A DNA stretch of 64,000 nt from Pseudeuparius sepicola (Eukaryota; Arthropoda; Insecta; Coleoptera; Anthribidae): NCBI GenBank assembly GCA_963920635.1, contig OY987298.1, positions 4,993,691-5,057,690 on the forward strand. The letters run 5' to 3'. Every line of letters begins with the position of its first letter. The first letter of the stretch is position 1. The notes beneath the pieces were generated by a model. The model was not told where the DNA came from. It worked only from the letters and a program-made list of their open reading frames with translations, and did no database searches. The translations under genes were made by a program, and so were the position numbers. Below, piece by piece: positions 23,701-36,056 of this stretch.

Positions 23701-25510
23701 AAAAATCTGATTGGCTACTCTTTTGCGACGTTGACACGATTTACGGCAATATCGATATGTTTCTATTTGAGATTTGTAAAGACTGAACAAGAAGAAAATT
23801 TACCTAACTTATATTTTGTAGCAAAAGCCAAATAGACATAATACTAAACACATGACCTCAAATCAGGGGGCGGCGCGGCGCGGCGGTGCACGAGTGGATA
23901 GGTCTTTCATGGTGCCCCACGCTTTGGCACCGTACGTCGCCCCATAGTGGCTAGTAGATTGCTCGAAAAGAGTAGAGGCCATAAAAAGAAATAAAAAAAT
24001 AACATCAATATCAATTCATTTAATAATATACCAAAATCGCAATGTTTTTCCATTTTTTGAGTTAAAAGTTACTTGCAGAATGATCACCAACTTGTAAGTT
24101 GTCCAAACCTAAATAAATCTGGTTTATAACATTTTGTTAGTCAACTATACATAATCTTGACAATCAAGATTTAATTTATTATCTCGAAATATTCTGACAT
24201 CGTTGGTTCTTGCCGTTAATCTTCTTCATTTTGCAATAATAATTATTCTTAAAGCTTACTCTCGAATGTGTTTTCTATCATCCCCAAAAATGGCTATCAA
24301 AAGGTTTTCCGGATGACCAAAATATTCCTTTCTCCTTTCTCTCAATTACGGGATCACTTTTTTCAGTTCTTCAGGGAGGTAACATTACCAAAGATCATAG
24401 TATTCATATCACGATCTTTGACAATACTGGTAATGCTAAATAAGTGCGTAGCACCATCCTTAGTACAAGACCATTTAAATTTGATTTCAAATCAGCTTAC
24501 GGTATATACTTTAACTTTTAACTTTTGCAGGTTTTCAAAAAAACATTCAGTTTTATTATCTCGTTTTACAAAGAATGACAGAATGACATGACCAGCCCAC
24601 AGATTGTTATAGACGACAGACGACCCACAAAACAACTACCTGTGTCTGTAGGGTCGAATTCGGACAACCGTTTATACAACTACTGTCTGTCTCTAGAGAA
24701 CCGATTTCGATTCAATGTGAGATCGAATTTTTAGGGCTTCGATTACCAGTATAACCGGCAACGTCGCAAACGCAATTTCATTGCTCCAAATTAAGGCGCG
24801 CAGTTTAAAATTTTGATATATTTTTTTATTTAATAACAAAATTAGGTAGGTATTGACGAGAAAGATGCTGAGGGGGATTTTATTAAAGAGTTAAGTATGT
24901 GATTAATTTCATTCTAGTAGTAAGAAATATCGAAATATGATTGAGGGAACAAGGCCCAATGATAAAAAATATCAAAATTACCTTTTTTACCCAATTTTAT
25001 AGGCGCATTTTTGAAAATTTTTTGTGCCTTTAATTTATCAGTGCACAACACGTATATTTTTTAAAAATCCCACATTTTGACATTTATTGCCTAAACTATT
25101 CAAATATTCAGGAATGCCCAGACTCGCCCTAGTCCCAAGCTCTGTATGCCAAAACCATTAGCAGTTTCCCTACTTGGAGCTTAGGACCCTTTCTTATAGT
25201 AATGGCAGCTGCTGGCTCATGGCCCTTTTTGTTGGAGAGGGCAAAGGGCTCCCCGAAGCTATAAATATCCAAGTTTTGCTGGTGTGCTCGTTTTGGACAT
25301 ACGCGATTTTGAATGATTAATAATGAATTACGATGGGATCTGACACCGGAGAGTTCGGACGAATAAAAAATATAATGCGGAAGGCGTCCGAGACGGATTT
25401 TGGGTGTTTTATGTTATTTTCTGGGTTTCATGTTTTTTTTTGCAACAACGGCAATATGAATTATTTTTTATTAATCCGTTTAGCGGGAAATGTACGATGG
25501 ATAAAATGTA
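23701..25510. other. Mostly unique AT-rich DNA, no gene recognised
   Basis: It contains the GC-rich tract near 23870-23960 and an open frame at 24268-24591 with no recognisable domain. No transposon termini were found. It might hold untranslated or regulatory sequence, but nothing supports a specific gene. Confidence 0.4.
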
Positions 25511-25885
25511 TTAGACCGTCAGATAGTGACAGATTTAGGTGCCCCATTTTCGCATACAAGCCTGGAAGAGGGTTGAAAAGTACATCGATGTTGAGTAGAA
25601 TGAAGGAAAATTTACGAGTGGCCCCTGGGGATAACATATTATGGAAAATTCGATTTTCCTTAACAGAAATAAAATGTGGCTGTTGCCCATATTTTCACGT
25701 GTTCACTAAACGATATTAATAGGACCTGGCTTCGGAAAACCAAAGGCTTGAGTGTTGCAGGTGGATAAAGGGTTGAAATAAGGGCGTAATCTTGTAAGGA
25801 AAAATCGAGATTATGACCGATGTTTCCACACAAGCCCATCGAAAGTATGAAAATGTACATCGTCATTAGCCCGAAAAACATAAAA
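25511..25885 (+). repeat. Dispersed repeat family R1, copy 2
   Basis: This is a second copy of the repeat at 2935-3280 in the same orientation. It begins TTAGACCGTCAGATAGTGAC and ends with CATTAGCCCGAAAAACAT. It carries about 50 bp not present in the first copy (around 25670-25720). Its 3' end abuts a TACAGGGTGATT transposon terminus at 25890. Confidence 0.75.
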
Positions 25886-25889
25886 AATA

Positions 25890-26202
25890 TACAGGGTGAT
25901 TAAGTTTTGTTCTGCGACACTTCAACGGGTGATAGAAAACCAAAAAATAACCGCACTTTATTCTATAAACTATATCATTTTAAGGCCTTATAAAAAAGTT
26001 GCAGGGTGTTAAAATTGTAAGAAATATGTGGAATTTATTGAATATTTCCCAAACTAGTTGAGATATTTAAGTCATATTTGGTACACGTTATAACGGCATG
26101 GGTTAGCATAAAACCTGTTAATATCAAACACCTGGAACAACCAGTGGCGTAGAAGTGGGTAATTAGTATAATTGTTTTTAGAAAAAAAATGAACCACCTT
26201 GT
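25890..26202. mobile_element. Fragment of a TACAGGGTGATT element
   Basis: It starts with TACAGGGTGATTAAG and ends near GAACCACCTTGTATA. The motif CCAGTGGCGTAG lies 251 bp from the terminus, the same offset at which related motifs occur in the elements ending at 7662 and 39427. There is no coding sequence. The two ends differ (GTGATT and GTGGTT types), so this may be a chimera or a deletion product. Confidence 0.55.
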
Positions 26203-26584
26203 ATAGCAATAAAATATATTCAATTTCTTATGTAAATTTTAATTGTAAACAAAAACATTCTCTTAGCATTTTTTCATATGTGTCACGTTTTCATGGCAAA
26301 TTTAATTTTTTCGTATTATTTCGGGGTACCTACTTCTGAAAAATTAACTTAAAACTTCGCTTGATAAGTAACACTCAAAGCAGCAAAAATGTGTTTCTTA
26401 CTTTAAATACAGTAAATTTTCCCAATAAACTTACCCATTCAAGGTTTTACTTTTCAAGATACAGAGCGTAATATTAATTGTATCTTTCTTAAATGTATTA
26501 GACCCTGTATCATCAAAAGTATAGCCTTAAATAGGTATTTTAGAAAGGAAATTAAGGAAACAGACCTCAGTCCCACAATTTCTT

Positions 26585-26640
26585 TTTAATTCAAAAAGCT
26601 ACCGGTTTCGTAACTCCCAAAGTTACATCATCAGGCTAAA
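26585..26640 (-). ncRNA. Hammerhead-like motif C (variant core)
   Basis: On the minus strand CTGATGA (26634-26628) is followed by one extra T, stem II GTAAC/GTTAC, then GAAA. The self-complementary stem III ACCGGT (26606-26601) comes next, then GTA as a permitted cleavage triplet. Stem I begins AGC/GCT and can continue, past an asymmetric loop, as ATTTCTTT/AAAGAAAT. The extra T between core and stem II departs from the canonical hammerhead. It may belong to the variant small hammerheads described in Penelope-like elements. Activity is uncertain. Confidence 0.5.
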
Positions 26641-26777
26641 GAAATATCATCAAGAGCTGTACAGTTTTAAGATTGGAGTCTATTATAGTCATTGCTAAGT
26701 GCTAGTAGTTAGTGCAATGACTATAATAGACTCCAATCTTAAAACTGTACAGCTCTTGATGATATTTCTTTAGCCTT
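26635..26777. repeat. Perfect hairpin with 62-bp arms
   Basis: The arm at 26635-26697 (starting GGCTAAAGAAATATC) is followed by an 18-bp loop and an apparently exact reverse complement ending at 26777. It starts at the edge of hammerhead-like motif C and repeats part of its stem I. The lack of mismatches implies a recent origin or gene conversion. Confidence 0.85.
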
Positions 26778-27111
26778 TAGCCATTAGAAAGACGATTGAA
26801 TTTACTACAAAAAGTGTCTCTTGGTATTTTTCATAATTTGTTATAGTTTGGACAGAAATTTAATTTGTAGTCTGCGTAATCCATACTAGCTTTAAATTTG
26901 TATTTTACCTAATCTAGGATTCTATTTACAATTATCGAAAGACAGCTGCGCATGCAAACATTTTACCCTGTATACTTTCATTGAAAGGGCTTCAACTATT
27001 TGTGTCATTACTTAAAGTTATGCAGAGAATTTATAAAAAAAATAAACGATTTTTTCATGAAATTTAAACATCATGTATCTCGAAAACGATTAGTTTTCCA
27101 GCATATGTTTA

Positions 27112-28303
27112 TATACTGGGTGAGTTTTTTTGGATGACCATTATAGGGATCTTGGAAACTAGCAGAGCTAGAACAAAGGTTAAATGGGGAAAGAATTGCA
27201 GTTTTGAATGCTCAACCTAATGCCCCTTTTGGATTCTTAAAAAAGTTCATGGCTCACTATATATTATGAAAAGAGTGATTTTTTGCTATTTCATTAGATC
27301 TCTGTAGCTCCGTTATTTCTGATTATACAGAAAACTGTAGAGACAACAATTGTAGATAATTTTGGGCTTAATAAGATAATCTTATTCATTTTTTTATTGT
27401 GTTTGTTATTTTTGAGATATGACATAAACTTGTGTTTTTTTTAAATGTAAATCATAGTTGGCTGTGGCCTTATCAAATCGGCCATTTTTTGAGCTTTCCA
27501 AAGATATGATACTCGGCATAGTTATTATAAAAAATAAATGAGCTGTGGCTAATTTTCTGATTTTTTTTTTAATTTTCACATAGTCAGCCATGGAATATCT
27601 TCATAATTACGTTCTATTTTATAATAAGACATACTGCAAACTTTCAAATATTTTATTTTGAGCTGGTAACAAAATGTAACAAAATAATGGTGGATTGTTT
27701 GAACACCTTTTAAAATAATAATAATTTGAATTTGAGTTTTTAATTTTTGTTTTATTTTATTACATTTTGTTACCAGCTAAAACAAAATATTAGAAAGTTT
27801 GAAGTATGTCTAATTATAAAAGAGAATGTAATAATTATGAAAATGCTCCATGGCTGACTATGTGAAAATTAAAAAAAAAACAGAAAATTAGCTAACTATG
27901 CCGAGTATTATATCTTTGGAAGGCTCAAAAAATGGCCGATTTGATAAGGCCACAGCCAACTATGATTTACATTTAAAAAAACACAAGTTTATGCCATATC
28001 TCAAAAATCACAAACAACATAAAAAAATGAATCAGATTATCTTATTAAGCCCAAAATCATCTACAATTTTTGTCTCTACAGTTTTTTTGCATAATCAGAA
28101 ATAACGGAGCTACAGAGATCTAATGAAATAGCAAAAACACTTTTTTCGAAATATCTAGTGAGCCATGAACTTTTTTAAAAATCCAAAAGGGGCATTAGAT
28201 TGAGCATTCAAAACTGCAATTCATTCCCCGTTTAACCTTTGTTCTAGCTCTGCTAGTTTCCGAGATCCCCATAGTGGTCATCGAAAAAAACTCACCCCGT
28301 ATA
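27112..28303. mobile_element. Near-complete palindromic foldback element
   Basis: The left half from TATACTGGGTGAG (27112) and the right half ending at 28303 (reverse complement TATACGGGGTGAG) are inverted copies over about 570 bp each. They leave only about 80 bp in the middle (27690-27770). Shared blocks include CATGGCTGACTATGTGAA and GCCACAGCCAACTATG. Open frames in the arms are mirror images and not genes. The terminal pattern places it with the other TA-flanked hairpin elements. Confidence 0.88.
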
Positions 28304-28414
28304 AACGTTTTTTCATATTTCGACGTGCTTAATCCGTTTACAAAGTTTCCCGAATAAAAACTGAATAGCCCTGTTAAGAAAATCGAATTTTCCATATGAA
28401 CTTTTCAATATATC

Positions 28415-29877
28415 TACAGTGTGTCCCCGGATTAGTGTCCGGAAGGGAGAATTTTCTTTATTATTAATTTTTTCGAAAAAAGTCACTCTTGGTGAAAAGT
28501 TTTGCTTGCAAAAATAATTGGATTGCAAGAAAAACATATTGTTTTAAACATATTATAGGGTAGACAAAAAACTAAAAAAATGTGAAATCACCCAAGAGTA
28601 AAGTACCCCTATTGCTCAATTTCATGTAAAAAGTCATGAAGAAAAAATGTTTGCTATTCGACACTGACATAAGATATGAAGTGTGGCTGGTATACTTGAA
28701 TATTTGGTCATTTTTTCAAGAATATTATTTATTTAAAAAAGCAGTTAGTACCTAATAAATACTTTTTATTATACTTCTCTGAAAACACCTTATTTTCATC
28801 TGTTTTAGCAATAATGAAAGATGGGTTTTTTCGGGCTAGCGTACGGAAACAGCGCATGGAAAAACTTTCCGTGCGCTGAATAAAAATACCGAATATATGG
28901 CTTTAAAATAGAAATATACAGCAAAGTAAACTAAATTTAAGAAACTCTATATGCTCTTTGATATTTAACGTGTAGTACCTATTCGTAAGTGTTTCAATAT
29001 TTTAATATTTTTGACGTTTTATTCACCTTATCTGACAATATCTGGGGTACTCCTAGTTTGGAGTATTGTGAGGGTGAGAATTATTATTATTATAATTATA
29101 ATAACTTTTGAAATAATTTGATAGTAACCATGGAAACGCATCATACATACCAAACACTATATTGTCTGCATTGTTTATTTTTTGTCAATTGAATTTATTA
29201 TAATATGCCGATAAAAAGTTTCTGTTTTCAAAGAAGTATAAAAAAAATATCGTTCATTACACGTCCAGAAATAGATTTTTCCGTGCTTGCATGACTTTTT
29301 TTGTCACGCGCGCACGGAAAAATTTTTATTTCCAGACTCGTAATGAAATATATCATATGGTGCAGCATTATTGTTTGGGGTACGAGTATTTCTTGTCCAG
29401 GTTTGCAGTAATTTGTCTAGATAGGCCATGTTGAATTGAAGCGAATTGTTAAAGAAACGGGATCGTTAATTATAAGGAAAGAAAAGCTACCGAGAATTTG
29501 AAATAAGAATGGAATGACAATGACATGAAAATAGCATTTAAATAACTAACTAACCCTCTTTCATTTATTATTATTCCACTTACTTTTTCTTTTTTGTTCA
29601 GTTACAAAATAAATTCTTGAAAATTTACCAAATATTCAAGTTCCTTGAAACCCAGCCGCACTTCACATCTTATGTCAGTGAAGAATAACGAACCTTTTTT
29701 CTTAACGACTTTTTACCTAAAATTGAACACTCTTGGGGGATTTTTTTTAGTTTTTTGTCCACCTCGTATGTTTAAAGCACTATGTTTGCAAAACTTTTCA
29801 CCAAGAATGACTTTTTTTAAAAAAGTGAATAACAAAGAAAATTCCCCCTCCTTACACTAATTCGGGGACACACTGTA
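28415..29877. mobile_element. TIR element with TACAGTGTGTCCCC ends
   Basis: The ends are TACAGTGTGTCCCCG and its inverse CGGGGACACACTGTA. The arms of about 280 bp share CACCAAGAGTGACTTTT-like and CATCTTATGTCAGTG blocks. The centre (28840-29340) contains a second, GC-richer fold-back with TTTCCGTGCGC and GCGCACGGAAAA. No transposase is present. A fragment of the same family end lies at about 55860-55952. Confidence 0.82.
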
Positions 29878-30720
29878 TATGTTATTTGAAATTTTTGGTT
29901 CCCAAAAAAACGCCATTAATATTCAAAAAATGTCACAATAACTAGTTGTTTATCATTTTTGATTCAGAGTTGTCCTTTTTTTTATTATTACCTATTTTTG
30001 TTTTGTTCTTGAAAATATAATTGTGTATGTCCAATCACAACCCAGAGGACAACAAAAGCACAAGTAAACACGAACATAACTTTACGAGTAATATTCCCGG
30101 TGTGGGTATATTTTTCCAGAAATAATGGGGCAACTTCGGGAAAAAAGGGGCAACTGTATATTTGTTGTCGAACAATCTCTTCTAACTGGAAGCGGATACA
30201 ATGCCGATTTTCCAACAAGCAGTCTCTGTTTTATATGTCTTTAAAAGGCAATTTAGGGCAAAAACTGACCGTTTCAGGTTCCAAGCGTCTGTTATGCAGG
30301 CCATGTCGGATGGCCCAATAAAACTGTCTGTACCAGGAACGTTTTGAAATTCCCCGGCTGAAAATAAGCAGATTCAAAACATATTTGGCAGAAAACAATA
30401 TAAAAGTAATTTCAGAGAATGTCTTGGTTGTCTAATAAATCATCAACTTTATGGTCCACTTATTCAATGACAAATTTAAGAAAGATATCGACACTTATAA
30501 GTTTATGGAGCTGAGAGCTTTTTTGAAAAAGAAAAATGTAGGATATTATATCCTAGGATATGTATACTCATAAAATCTAAAACTTTATCACGAGAAGAGA
30601 ACAGTTCAAAAAAAATTTGAACCTATATTTACTACACAAACTAATGTTTTAAAATATCAGGTATTTGTTGTTTTTTAATGTATTTAATATTTTGTAGGTT
30701 GTATATTTACAGTGTCACCA
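29878..30720. other. No recognisable gene
   Basis: This is AT-rich sequence with small open frames (for example 30100-30321) lacking any family signature. No terminal repeats were found. Confidence 0.4.
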
Positions 30721-30749
30721 ATAAAGTCCGGACCATGAGAGATTTAAAA

Positions 30750-31075
30750 AAAAAATAGCTTTGATTATAAGAAAAGGTGATAATGGGCAAACACTCAAAG
30801 TTAACAAAAAGAAAAAACTAGTAACCTCATACACGTATTTCATGCTATTTGGCAATCATCAGTACGGCGTAACATTAACACATCACATAACACAGCACAT
30901 CCCCTATTTTGGGGCTTGTACTTAAGTGTCCCAAATCATGCCTATCTTTTGATTTGGTTAATGTTACACCGTACTGATGATTGCAAATAGCATGAAACAC
31001 GTGTATGCGGTTACTAGTTTTTTCTTTTTGTTAACTTTGAGTGTTTGCCCATTATCACCTTTTCTTGTAATTTAC
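30750..31075. repeat. Hairpin element, arms about 120 bp
   Basis: AAAAGGTGATAATGGGCAAA near 30773 and its inverse near 31048 delimit arms of about 120 bp. They also share GCAATCATCAGTACGG. The 90-bp loop includes CCCTATTTTGGGG. The flank CAGTGTCACC near 30711 may be a mariner-type terminus whose partner is lost. Confidence 0.75.
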
Positions 31076-32784
31076 ACATTTACACTCGCTACTCTTACAT
31101 CCATATTGTCAAAAATAGCTTTGGTTAAAATTCTATATCGGGAACAGTTTTTTCTTCATATTAGAGCAAAAATTACATTAACAGTTGTGGCCAAGCGATC
31201 TTTGGTAGCTGTCAAATTTGACATTTGTTGCACTAAGTGGCGAAAAGTGGCATTTCTAAATCGAATTTGAAAAAAATATATATTTCAAAAATAGGTTTCT
31301 ACTGCGATTTTGTGTATGTGTGCAAAATTTCCAAAGCCTAGGATGAAGTTGAGATTTTTGATATTTTATCAAATAATATCTAGTTATTTACATTGCCAGA
31401 TGCGTAAGTGCACTATTTTGGCCGAGGAGGTTGTTTAAAGACCGAGGTAACGCGAGCGTTGCCTGGGTCATTAAAAGTACCTCCGAGGGCAAAAAAGAGC
31501 TTACACATCGTGCAATGTATTATATTTTTCCTGCTACCGACAATTTCAGGTTATAGTTATTTTGAATAAAGCTCTGAATATATATGGAGTAGATTGTGAG
31601 TAATAATGATCTTCAAAATAACCTTTGTTCAATTATTAAAAATGATAATCAGTGATAAATATAAGGGGCAGAATGCAGCGATATTAAAAAATAAATAAAA
31701 AATGTTGAGCACTGGATCTACGAATTACTAATCGCGTACTCTCACCCTACCGGTAGCGAGGAGCCTGTCAAATTTGCCTGTTATGCGGCTCTTATTTGAC
31801 GCCAGAGAAACATTGATATCATTAATTTTTCTTTGGTATAATTCGTGTTCTTTATGATCATAACCAGTTTGTAAAATGATTGTTGTGAAACCTATTAAAA
31901 TTGACGCAAAAATGGCGTTGCTACATATATTTTATTAATGGTTTTAAGGTCTTTGCTGCGTAAGGGTTGCTAAGCAATACTTTTTGTACCTAGCAACCAC
32001 TTTCGCAGCTAGCAACCAAACTTACAGGGCACCTCGAACATTTGACTTTCGCTTTCGGGTCTGTTGGCGAGTGTGTAAAGTGTACTTACGGGGGAGGAAG
32101 CAGGAAAAATATTTTATTTACTTTCCATATTTCTAAAAACTAAAATTTCTCATTTCTCTCAATTTCCCTTCTTCATTTTTCTCTGAAATCTTGAAATAGC
32201 CCATTCTGTTTTTCTAAGCGTGAATATAATTGCAAACTGTTAATAATTATTACTATAATTTGGCATTTGTCTTCCATGGCAACCTATGACCCAAGGAGTA
32301 ATCCCTCACAACATGAACAAAGAATGTTTTATGATATATTTTGCTACACACCTAAGAAGATTAATATTGTTTTTTTCATCTTCACCTGCCTCCTGGGGGG
32401 GGGGGAGGATCTGAAGTGTAATAACATTAATTAGTGGTTCATACCTACTGAATTAATGGGAAAAACCCTTACGAGCGGAGCATAGGGTAGATACCCTGGG
32501 GGCTACAGGTTTGTCTCCCCCAAAAATATTACTATACGTCTTTTCGTTCATACAAAAAATATTATCTACTTTATCCGGAGTTGGGATGTGATTTGATTCA
32601 CCAGTCACAAAAGGGTTTCTAAGTATCTTATTTGAGTTCAGATCCAAACCAATTCATCCAAATCCAATTAACAATAATAATTAAATGAACGAAGTAAAAT
32701 AACGGGTATTTCAGCCAAAATCATGTGCTATTTATTCTTTACAATGAACCAAGCTTTCGGCCATATTTTTATTTTATTTTATTG
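31076..32784. other. AT-rich stretch, no gene recognised
   Basis: It includes a G10 homopolymer near 32396-32407. No coding exon, tRNA or complete transposon could be supported. Confidence 0.4.
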
Positions 32785-33100
32785 ACACCAAAAATTATTA
32801 AAACTTTTAAAGACGAAAATAATATTAGAATAGATTTAAAAATGTTAAACAAATTGGAAAATTATACACAAAGGTAAAAAATAAAACTCCACTAATGTGT
32901 GAATCTAATGTTGTTTATTCGATCCCTTGTTATAATTGTAATAAAAAATACATAGGCCAAACTTCCCAAAATTTATATAATAGAATTTCAGGACACAAAA
33001 GTGATGTTAAATAAAATAAAATTTCTTTTGCTTTTTCTGAACGTATAAGTTCTTTTTTTGAAATTAAAAAATTTTACACAGAGGAAAGAATCTAACTAAG
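32785..33100 (+). pseudogene. Penelope-like element remnant (GIY-YIG region)
   Basis: In one frame from 32785 the translation contains PKIIKTFKDENNIRIDL, like the linker after reverse transcriptase in Penelope-like elements. After a frameshift near 32870 it reads NKTPLMCESNVVYSIPC, then a CYNC pair and KKYIGQTSQNLYNRI. That is the GIY-YIG endonuclease core with the preceding cysteines seen in Penelope-like elements, and GH(K) follows. A stop occurs soon after SDVK. The reverse transcriptase itself is not found upstream, so this is a 5'-truncated, decayed copy. In active elements the protein nicks target DNA and reverse transcribes the RNA. Confidence 0.8.
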
Positions 33101-33552
33101 GAACTTGACATGTTATTTTAACGTCCCCTGTATAAATTCGGGAGATTGCCCACATATCCTGGGACACATAAAAACAACCGTTATTAATGAAGATCTATTA
33201 TAATAATAATTAAAAATAAAAAGTACTTTCGTCAGGAGCTTGTTTTTTACACCGCTTTTCGATGAAAATTTTAAAACTAAGATTACCTACTTAATAAGAT
33301 TACCTACTTAATTTATACAGAACTATTATTCGTCTTCGCTTTTTTTCAATTGACTAAAAGCGACTGCTGGAGCATGTTATTTGAAGTTCATCTTGTTCAA
33401 TACCTAAAAAAGGTCCCATCAACAGTTTTCAATCAATCAATAAAAATATCGTCAATCACTTTACGTCAACACAAGAACAAATTTCTACATAAGAGTACTA
33501 TATAAACAATAATTTATCTTCCGATTTCATCTGCAACGTAAAAAAACTCATA

Positions 33553-34713
33553 TACAACTTTATTACTGTACAAATCAGTAAAATCTTTATTTTTAGAGAT
33601 AATCGCCTAAACTTTTTTTTGTTTGAAAGGCCTTCAAAAACCGCCTCTTTTGACGTTCCTGCCATTTTCAAAATGCAAATACAGGGCCGGCTGCGATATA
33701 CCAACGATTTTCACGAAAACCATTTAGCGATTTTCTTTATTTCAAATATGACCCCACAGCGTTAATCAGAACATCCCAAAACCCTTTTATACAAAATTTG
33801 AATAAAAAATATACAGGGAGTTCCACTCTGCAGGGTGTCAAAGTTGAGCAAATTAGGAATTTTAAAGGTTTCTGCCAAGTCAAGTGTGCCATGAAATCCC
33901 CTCAAAACAGGTGAATGGTTAATAGGACCACTCAAGGTGTTGGTGTGCAAAGGTCCAATACAAAATCTACATAGTGTTCTTTTCTGTACCATCTCAAATT
34001 ACTTAATTTTTGGAACTTTGTAGGTGTATAACAAAACCGCTCCACACACTATAAACGAACTAAATCTAAAAAATACAGAAGCCTGCCAGTCAGTAAGCCC
34101 ATATCAGTTAAGGTAGCTGGTGTGCCATAATAGGAAACGCACAGGAAATCTATTATCTTGGACAGTGACTTTTGTTGAGAAACGTCCAATAATTTAAATT
34201 ATTATTTTTATTTGTTGGTTGGCATTTTGTAAAGAAATAAATTACTTTTGTGTTTATTAATATTTTTTCAATGATTCCAGAGCACTCCTGACCAGTATAA
34301 AGTTTAATAAAAATTCAGAAATTTGAGATGGCTCGGAGAAAAATACCCTGTATATTTTTGCAGTAAATCTTTTCACATTAACATTTTGAGTGGTCCTGTT
34401 GACCATTCAACTGTTTTGAAGGGAGTCCATGGCACATTTGACTCGCCAGATGTCTTTAAATTTTCTATTTTGCTCAACTTGTTCTGATTAACGCTATGGG
34501 GTCAGATTTTAAATAATAAAATCGCTAAATGGTTTTCGTGAAAGTCGGGGGTATAAAAAAATCGCAGCCGGCCCTGCATTTGCATTTTGAAAATGGCGGG
34601 AACGTCAAAAGACACGGATTTTGAAGGCCTTTCAAACAAAAAAAGTTTAGGCGATTATCTCCAAAAATGAAGATTTTACTGATTTGTACAGTAATAAAGT
34701 TGGACACACTGTA
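33553..34713. mobile_element. Long-TIR hairpin element, relative of 21937-23478
   Basis: Arms of about 300-500 bp run inward from 33553 and 34713, sharing GTACAAATCAGTAAAATCTT and CGCTAAATGGTTTTCGTGAA with each other. Both resemble the element at 21.9-23.5 kb (GTTGAGCAAA, AACGCTATGGGGTCAGA). The right terminus reads GGACACACTGTA. The left terminus lacks the outer CAGTGTGTCC, so that end has been lost. No transposase is present. Confidence 0.8.
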
Positions 34714-35720
34714 GGTATATGAAGTAGTAAAAAAGAAACACAATAGTTTTACTTATATTGTTTGGTATCCTTAGATTTGGATGTAATGTCACTATATTCA
34801 CTAACATCCATAGAGATTTTATTATAGAAATCCTTAGATATTAAAATTAAATTACCCACTTATTGATCAGGAAACTTTCCTACAATAATTAGTACAATTT
34901 ACATTTGATTCTAATTACTTCTTACTTATATGATAATAAGGTCAAAGTTAAGTTTGCAAATAATTCATTAGTATGCCATGAGGCGAGCTTTTCAAAGGAC
35001 ACTGTATATAATTTCCGTCGCAATGGAATGTCATGTAATGTACTCGGTTTCGCCTCCTTGATCTTGCTTTAATTTACGTCTCCTGCGCACGTTTGTAATT
35101 AATTTCGTTAAACTTTTGCTGGAATTCAGGAAGGGCGTAGGGTGTGTCGAACGAGTTGGCCCTGCTCCAAAATTGGGACAAACTTGCCCGTAATCGGGAA
35201 GTAAAATGCTCTAAAATTTCACCAGAAGCAAACGTGATATATGGGTTAAGATACCTTTGAGATATTTGCATTTTTCCGAAAAAAATTACAGGTGCAGACC
35301 TAAAGTCAATTAGCAATTTATACGAGGAAACCGCGAAATTTCAAAACGAATTTTTGGCCTTGTGTAAAAGAAGCCCTGACCTGGTGATCTCTGCTGAGAA
35401 ATAAATCCGTTCTTATACAGGGTGTTCACAAAATATGAAGGAAAATTACATTCAAAATGTGCTTAAATCTCGAAATTTTCAAATGGAAACGCCCATTTTT
35501 TTTAATGCGATCTTATTCACCACTAAAAATGATGACAACTTTGTGTAAGGTTTCCTATACCTAAATGCAGTAATTTTCGATTAATTTACGAAAGAGCCAC
35601 TTTTCGCCCATAAAATGCGGGGTTTGCTTAACGCTTGGAAAATAATATTAGATGTCGACGTTGAAAAGACAATCGCGGCTGAGGAAATGTCACTTGGTTT
35701 ATAAATTATTGTCAAAAATA

Positions 35721-35888
35721 ATGCCGGCGCGCTTAAATTACACAAACGAAGATTATTTAAATTTGTTTATTATCTACGGAGAATGCAACAAAGTAATATC
35801 AAGAACGTGCGATACATTTGTGGCTCGCTATCCACAAGAAACAAAACCATCGCCAAACACAGTTAAAAAAAATGATACAAAATTTTAA
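35721..35888 (+). pseudogene. DD41D-type transposase N-terminal domain, left arm
   Basis: From ATG at 35721 the frame reads MPARLNYTNEDYLNLFIIYG and continues through TCDTFVARYPQ. This is the helix-turn-helix DNA-binding region (DUF4817-like) found at the N-terminus of this transposase group. It ends after about 55 residues as the palindrome centre begins. No catalytic domain follows. The protein would bind terminal repeats, so an isolated copy could in principle act as a repressor, but nothing shows expression. Confidence 0.75.
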
Positions 35889-35903
35889 AACAGTATGGAT
35901 GTG

Positions 35904-36056
35904 TCAAAGAAAAATCACGTTTGGCGATGGTTTTGTTTTTTGTGGATAGCGAGCCCGAAATGTATCGCACGTTCTTGCTATTACTTTGTTGCATCCTCTG
36001 TAGATAATAAACAAATTTAAATAATCTTCGTTTGTGTAATTTAAGCGCTCCGGCAT
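35904..36056 (-). pseudogene. DD41D-type transposase N-terminal domain, right arm
   Basis: This is the inverted partner of the domain at 35721-35888. It starts at ATG 36056 on the minus strand (MPERLNYTNEDYLNLF) and stays open for about 50 residues. A few substitutions separate the two arms (for example ARL/ERL and VAR/RAR). Both stay open, which suggests the duplication is fairly young. Confidence 0.75.

Noticed and set aside
27406..28104. Similar small proteins on opposite strands at 27.4-27.6 and 27.9-28.1 kb
   Set aside because: They are mirror-image readings of the two arms of the foldback element, not conserved genes.
30971..30985. CTGATGA as a further hammerhead core
   Set aside because: No GAAA or stem II follows at the right distance. 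It is part of a simple inverted repeat.
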